Origin: Neomoorella mulderi
GTDB lineage: Bacteria > Bacillota > DSM-521 > Neomoorellales > Neomoorellaceae
NCBI GenBank assembly: GCA_011375465.1
Contig: DRZV01000003.1
Location: 1 to 10,361, forward strand
Length of the DNA: 10,361 nucleotides
Direction: 5' to 3'
The translations under genes and the position numbers were made by a program. Below, piece by piece: positions 6,335 to 10,361 of this stretch (position 1 is its first letter; every line of letters begins with the position of its first letter). Below the pieces are notes generated by a model, which saw nothing but the letters and a program-made list of their open reading frames with translations, made no database searches and was not told the origin of the DNA.

Positions 6335-7066
6335 TTGCTGGTGATCCCAGCGGTGGACATAAGGGAGGGCCGCTGTGTGCGGCTCTTCCAAGGGCGCGTT
6401 GAGGGGGAGACGGTATATTCCACCGATCCGGTGGCGGTGGCCCTGGAATGGGCTTCCCGGGGCGCCCCCTGGCTGCACGTGGTGGATCTGGATGGGGCCT
6501 TCACCGGACGGCTTCAAAACCTGGACGTCATCGAAGAGATCCTCAAGAAGGTCGAGGTCCCGGTGCAGGTGGGCGGGGGGATAAGGAGCTTAGAATCGAT
6601 AGAGAGGCTACTGTCCCTAGGGGCGGCCCGGGTAGTCCTGGGAACCGTGGCCATCACTGATCCCCCCCTGGTAGCCCAGGCGGTGGCCCGCTATGGGGAG
6701 CGTATAGTGGTGGGAATAGATAGCCGGGAAGGGAAGGTGGCGGTGGAGGGCTGGGTAGCCACGGTGGAAAAAGACGCCTATGAGTTCGCTTCCCAGATGA
6801 AGGAACTGGGGGTAAAAAGGATAATCTTCACCGACGTGTCCCGGGACGGCACCCTCCGGGGGCCTGATATTCCCTCCATAAGGGAAATGGCCAGGAGGAG
6901 CGGATTGAAGATAATAGCTGCGGGAGGGATCTCTACCCTGGAAGACATCATGAGCCTGAGGGAGCTGGAGAGGGAGGGGGTGGAAGGGGTAATCCTGGGT
7001 AAGGCCCTGTATCAAGGAAACTTCACTCTAGAAGAGGCCTTGAAGGTGGCAGAAGGGAGAGGATAA
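6335..7066 (+). CDS. hisA: ProFAR isomerase HisA (phosphoribosylformimino-5-aminoimidazole carboxamide ribotide isomerase)
   Basis: HisA is a (beta/alpha)8-barrel enzyme that isomerises the aminoaldose ProFAR to the aminoketose PRFAR by an Amadori rearrangement. The 243-residue protein shows both half-barrel phosphate-binding signatures, VQVGGGIRSLE (77-87) and IIAAGGISTLED (193-204). The two expected catalytic aspartates are Asp8 in IPAVDIREG and Asp129 in VGIDSREG, and the FTDVSRDGTLRGPD loop is present. The start is TTG 6335, behind a strong GGGGGGAG (6318-6325); ATG 6316 is out of frame. The 32-nt gap from hisB is the widest in the operon and is where hisH would be expected. The stop TAA is followed 2 nt later by hisF. 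Confidence 0.94.
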   Translation: MLVIPAVDIREGRCVRLFQGRVEGETVYSTDPVAVALEWASRGAPWLHVVDLDGAFTGRLQNLDVIEEILKKVEVPVQVGGGIRSLESIERLLSLGAARVVLGTVAITDPPLVAQAVARYGERIVVGIDSREGKVAVEGWVATVEKDAYEFASQMKELGVKRIIFTDVSRDGTLRGPDIPSIREMARRSGLKIIAAGGISTLEDIMSLRELEREGVEGVILGKALYQGNFTLEEALKVAEGRG

Positions 7067-7068
7067 CA

Positions 7069-7830
7069 GTGAAGCGCATAATACCCTGTTTAGACATAGA
7101 TCAGGGCAGGGTGGTGAAAGGGACTCATTTTTCTGATCTTAAGGATATGGGCGATCCAATAGAGATGGCCTGTTTTTATGAGGGGGAAGGAGCGGACGAG
7201 CTGGTGCTATTGGATATATCCGCCACTGTGGAGGGCAGGAAGACCTTCATCCCCCTTGTGTCCCGGGTGGCCCAGAGCATCCGCCTGCCTTTTACTGTAG
7301 GGGGTGGTATAAAGAGCCTGGAAGATATGGAGGAGGCGTTGGCTGCAGGGGCCAGCAAGGTGGCTGTAAATACCGCCGCGGTGGAAGAGCCCTCTTTAAT
7401 CCTCCGGGCGGCCAAGCTTTTCGGCAGTTCCCGCCTGGTGGTGGCCATAGACGCTAAGAGGGAGGGAGGAGGCTGGCAGGTCTACACCCATGGGGGGAAG
7501 AATCCTGCAGGCAAGGGCGCTCTAGAATGGTCTCGGGAAGTGGAGGACTTAGGTGCAGGGGAGATCTTGCTCACCAGTATAGATCATGACGGCACCCGCC
7601 AGGGATATGACCTGGAACTTTTAGCTAGGATTAGAGAAAAAGTGTCCCTCCCCGTTATAGCTTCGGGAGGGGCAGGCTCCCTGGAGGATTTTTATCGGGC
7701 CATAACTGTGGGCGGAGCTGATGGGGTGCTGGCGGCCTCGGTTTTCCATCTCAAGATTTTCAGCATAAGGCAAGTAAAGGAGTATCTGCACCAGAGGGGT
7801 ATACCTGTGAAGCTGGAGGGATGGGTTTGA
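7069..7830 (+). CDS. hisF: Imidazole glycerol phosphate synthase subunit HisF (cyclase)
   Basis: HisF is a (beta/alpha)8 barrel that uses ammonia to turn PRFAR into imidazoleglycerol phosphate and AICAR; the ammonia normally comes from the glutaminase HisH docked at the barrel base. The 253-residue protein has IIPCLDIDQGRVVKG (4-18), LPFTVGGGIKSLED (73-86), VVAIDAKRE (124-132), YTHGGKNP (139-146) and VIASGGAG. The catalytic aspartates are Asp9 and Asp128. Residues matching the Thermotoga HisF ammonia gate (R5, E46, K99, E167) appear as Arg3, Glu44, Lys97 and Glu165. The gene therefore looks like a normal HisH partner although hisH is not beside it. The start is GTG 7069, 9 nt after GGGAG (7055-7059). 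The 3' end overlaps hisIE by 4 nt if that gene starts at TTG 7827. Confidence 0.95.
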   Translation: MKRIIPCLDIDQGRVVKGTHFSDLKDMGDPIEMACFYEGEGADELVLLDISATVEGRKTFIPLVSRVAQSIRLPFTVGGGIKSLEDMEEALAAGASKVAVNTAAVEEPSLILRAAKLFGSSRLVVAIDAKREGGGWQVYTHGGKNPAGKGALEWSREVEDLGAGEILLTSIDHDGTRQGYDLELLARIREKVSLPVIASGGAGSLEDFYRAITVGGADGVLAASVFHLKIFSIRQVKEYLHQRGIPVKLEGWV

Positions 7831-8474
7831 ACTTTCTAGAAAAGCTCCGTTTTGATGAAAAGGGACTGATACCAGCCATAATTCAAGAGGAGAGCGGGCC
7901 GGTCCTTATGCTGGCCTACATGAACCGGGAAGCCCTAGAAAAAACCCTGGCCACGGGAGAGATCTGGTTCTACAGCCGTAGCCGGAAGGAGCTGTGGCAT
8001 AAAGGGGCCACTTCGGGCAATTATCAGAAGGTGATAAAGGCTTTCTATGATTGCGACGGGGATGCCCTCCTTTTCCGGGTAAGGCAGAAGGGGGTGGCCT
8101 GCCATACCGGCCGTTTCTCCTGCTTCCACAACCCGTTGCCCGTGAAGTCCCAGGAGGGAGAAGACGAGAAGCCTCCTGGCCTGGGGCAGGTATTGGAGGA
8201 AGTGTTCGGGATTATCAAGGAGCGGCAGGAAAACCGTCCCCAGGGGTCATACACTGCTCGCCTTCTTGCCGAGGGCCAGGATAAAATACTCAAAAAAGTG
8301 GGGGAAGAGAGCAGCGAAGTGATCATAGCTTCTAAAAATTTGAACCCCCAGGAAGTTGTCTATGAGATGGCTGATCTTTTATACCATCTGCTGGTATTGA
8401 TGGCCTATCACGGAGTGGGATTAGACGAGGTGGCCAGGGAATTGGCCCGACGTTTGCCGCCCAAAGAAGGATAG
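7827..8474 (+). CDS. hisI: Bifunctional phosphoribosyl-AMP cyclohydrolase / phosphoribosyl-ATP pyrophosphatase HisIE
   Basis: This fusion performs the second and third pathway steps: the HisE domain removes pyrophosphate from PR-ATP and the HisI domain opens the adenine ring of PR-AMP. Counting from ATG 7821 (217 residues), the HisI domain spans about 5-110. It has LMLAYMN (29-35), WFYSRSRKELWHKG (49-62), the metal-binding DCDGD (77-81) and ACHTGRFSCF (93-102). A charged linker follows, then HisE at about 122-215 with the acidic EESSE (162-166) and YEMADLLYHLL (181-191). I prefer TTG 7827: GGAGGG (7815-7820) is 6 nt before it but directly abuts ATG 7821, and TTGA then gives a 4-nt overlap with the hisF stop. 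It is the last gene of the operon. Confidence 0.93.
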   Translation: MNFLEKLRFDEKGLIPAIIQEESGPVLMLAYMNREALEKTLATGEIWFYSRSRKELWHKGATSGNYQKVIKAFYDCDGDALLFRVRQKGVACHTGRFSCFHNPLPVKSQEGEDEKPPGLGQVLEEVFGIIKERQENRPQGSYTARLLAEGQDKILKKVGEESSEVIIASKNLNPQEVVYEMADLLYHLLVLMAYHGVGLDEVARELARRLPPKEG

Positions 8475-8475
8475 T

Positions 8476-8509
8476 TTTAAGGGGCTGGGCCCTTGCCCGG
8501 CCCCTTAAA
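8476..8509. terminator. Strong hairpin after hisIE, probable (bidirectional) terminator
   Basis: TTTAAGGGGC (8476-8485) pairs perfectly with GCCCCTTAAA (8500-8509). Inside it a T-G wobble and GGGC/GCCC extend the stem to 15 bp around a four-base CCTT loop. It begins one base after the hisIE stop and lies between convergent genes. No U tract follows on either strand, so it is not a textbook intrinsic terminator, but position and stability make a transcript-end role likely. Confidence 0.65.
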
Positions 8510-8601
8510 GGTATTGGGAACCCGTTCCTGGCCCCGTTCCTAGTGGGGGCCTTGTGGTCCAGGAGCTTTCCCAGGGGGGAATCCCGGTTTCCCTTCTCAA
8601 G
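8510..8601. other. Convergent intergenic remainder
   Basis: This is non-coding sequence between the hairpin and the end of the peptidase gene. The only structure I see is a short direct repeat, CCCGTTCCT at 8521-8529 and 8533-8541. No gene or promoter is supported here. Confidence 0.4.
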
Positions 8602-10361
8602 CTACTTTAGCAGATCTCCCAGTAGGCCTTCCAGCAGGCGCCCCAGAAGTTCCCCCAGGGGGTTGGCCTGCCTGGGGGATCCCTCCGGAGCCCTGTCCTT
8701 TTCTCCAGGAAGGCCGCACTTTTGCTGAAGCCATTCCTGGACCAGCAGATCCACCTGGCGGGGATCCTTGGACCGGGCCTTTATACATTCTATGGGTCCC
8801 CTATCGGGCATCATCCGGTAGCGGTATTTCTGGGCATAATCCCTGAGGCCGCCGAAAAAGGCCTCATCCCCCACCGCCTCCCTGAGGGCATGATAGAAGA
8901 GGGCCCCCTTTTCGTAAACGAGGGCTGCATAGCACAGCTCGTTTCCATATTCCTCTACCGGTAGGGTTATGCCCTTGCCCCGGCAACCGCCCAGGCTGCA
9001 GGCCATATTCACCGTCATCTTGGAGTTCTTCAGAAATGCGTTCCTGTATACTACCCCTCGGCTGTGCTCTAAAGCTACAAACCCGGAATACTGGGTGAGG
9101 GATTCGTCCAGCCAAGGAGCCTCCAGGGATCTGGCCCCCACCAGGGAGTACCACCATTGGTGTCCCAATTCGTGGACCACCACCATTTCGGGAAGGGCTT
9201 CCATGATGAGCTGGAAGCTTCCCAGGTCAAAATCGCAAAGACCCAACGCTTCCAGCAGGAAGGAGAAGGGGTTGGTGGAGCCCTTTTTATCCTGCCCCGA
9301 AGGGGAGCCGCCGCCCAAGAGGGAGCCCAGGACAGAAAAAAGGTCGGCAGAATCTCTCTTTTCTTTCCCTGCAGGGGAAGAAAAGGGATTGTCCCCTCCC
9401 GAGATGCCCAGTATGCCCTCTCCTATCAGGACCAATCCGCTGAACTCCGTTCCCCCCGCGCCTCCGCCCAGGGGAGCGGCAACTATGCTGATCCTTTTGT
9501 AAGGGATGGGGCCGAACAGGCGGCTGTAGGTATCCAGGGCGTTCTGTCCGTAGCGGAGGAGTTCCTGGGCATGTTTCTGGCTCCTGTCCGTGGTATAAAC
9601 CCACAGCTCGCTTTCCCCTACTTGGGCTTTCAAGGTTTTAAAATGGGGGGACATGGCCAGGGCGAAGTCCCGCATCCCCGCCCCCACAAAGGTGAGCACG
9701 GTGTCCTTCCCCTTTTTCCCCTCCTGGTAAAGTACCCCTGAGGCAGCCACCTCCCAACCTTGGGGGGTGTGACCTTTACCCTGTAGTTAGCAGCTTCCCA
9801 TCTGGAAATGTCTCCCATGGAGGGCAGCCGGGTGGGAGGATTTTCTTCTTTATGAGGGGGGATGAGCACTGGATAAGGATAGCCCAGGATTACAAGGTCG
9901 TCCCTGTACCCCAGCAGACCCTCATAGTGGTCCTGCTGCTTTCCTCCCCTGCCCAGCAGAATCCCCAATTGTTCCATCAGCTTTTGGGGGTCAAAGGAGG
10001 CTTTGCCCTCGGGGAGCGGGGGGAGCTGGATTTGGTAGCTGATCTCCAGGGATACCCTTTGGCTTTCAGCTAAAGGCTTGAGTAGCTTTACCCGCAGTAG
10101 TATACCGTCAAGGGTAAACTCAGGGTAAACTCGGCCGGACTTCCGTTCACCTTGAGCTCTAAGGTTTCCGCCGGATCCCCTCCTCCTTTTTTAAACTGGG
10201 GATCATTGCCGTAGACTACTAGGTCCATGTGTTCAATGGGTTTTCCTGAAGAGTTGAGGTAATGGAGCACCATGTCTCCCCGGAGCTGATGTTTTTCCGG
10301 ATCCATTTTTAAGGCAACCTCGTAGAAGGGTGCTTCCCTTAAGAGTTCCACATCTTCCCAG
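8602..10361 (-). pseudogene. M1-family zinc metallopeptidase (aminopeptidase N-like), 5' end outside window, two frameshifts
   Basis: M1 peptidases cleave N-terminal residues using one zinc ion. Reading leftward from 10361, frame one gives WEDVELLREAPFYEVALKMD and an M1-like N-terminal beta domain up to the codons for GSPAEFTL. There an 11-bp tandem duplication (10111-10132) shifts the frame. The second frame resumes at DGILLRVKLLKPLAES and runs to VKVTPP, where a run of six C (9762-9767 on +) appears one base short. The third frame resumes QGWEVAASGVLYQE. The catalytic part (382 aa from GTG 9750) is intact: a GAMEN-like GGTEFSGL (Glu102), HELGHQWW with zinc ligands at 193-197 (9160-9174) and Glu216 (HExxH-x18-E), and Tyr279 in VYEKGALFYHAL as probable transition-state tyrosine. 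There is an extra Gly/Ser-rich insert at about 117-181 and a Leu-rich tail. The N-terminus is off-window, so localisation is unknown. Either shift alone would remove the catalytic domain. Confidence 0.82.
10111..10132. repeat. Perfect 11-bp tandem duplication inside the M1 peptidase gene
   Basis: AGGGTAAACTC occurs at 10111-10121 and again immediately at 10122-10132. Removing one copy joins the two - strand frames as AEFTLDGILLRVK, a natural M1 N-terminal-domain sequence. The second copy is therefore the likely frameshifting mutation. Confidence 0.85.

Noticed and set aside
9157..9741. Plus-strand 194-residue and 177-residue open frames in the peptidase region
   Set aside because: They lie opposite the M1 catalytic domain, whose HELGH...E signature is unambiguous on the - strand; they look like G+C-driven shadow frames.

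Overview
The window looks like part of the chromosome of a G+C-rich, endospore-lineage Firmicute, probably a thermophilic member of the class Clostridia. The evidence is relics of GerAB/GerAC spore-germination receptor genes, a YerC/YecD-type TrpR-like regulator, the short-form HisG with a separate HisZ subunit, and heavy use of AGG/AGA and ATA codons with several TTG and GTG starts. The species cannot be named from the sequence alone.

Layout on the + strand: (1) 1-2121 is the distal end of a ger receptor operon. It holds a gerAB-type permease relic with an in-frame TGA, a gerAC-type lipoprotein relic with two in-frame TAG codons and a frameshift at a run of eight G, and an intact 78-residue hydrophobic ORF. 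(2) 2122-2601 holds the TrpR-like regulator gene. A shared motif, TTAAT-N4-TAAAGGGT, occurs once in front of this gene and once in front of hisZ. (3) 2602-8474 is a compact, apparently intact histidine operon: hisZ-hisG-hisD-hisB-hisA-hisF-hisIE, with junctions from 2-nt gaps to short overlaps. The glutaminase gene hisH, often found between hisB and hisA, is absent; only 32 nt separate those genes. hisC and a histidinol-phosphatase gene are also absent. (4) 8475-8601 is a convergent intergenic region with a 15-bp hairpin. (5) On the - strand, 10361-8602 is an M1-family zinc metallopeptidase gene whose 5' end lies outside the window. It is broken by an 11-bp tandem duplication and by a one-base contraction of a C run.

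Together the his genes cover ATP-PRPP condensation (HisZ/HisG), the two hydrolysis steps (HisIE), isomerisation (HisA), cyclisation (HisF, needing HisH or free ammonia), dehydration (HisB) and the last two oxidations (HisD). An intact biosynthetic operon thus sits between decayed genes on both sides. The most notable points are the candidate operator pair for the TrpR-like protein, the missing hisH beside a HisF that keeps its ammonia-gate residues, and the way the nonsense codons in the ger relics fall at tryptophan positions.
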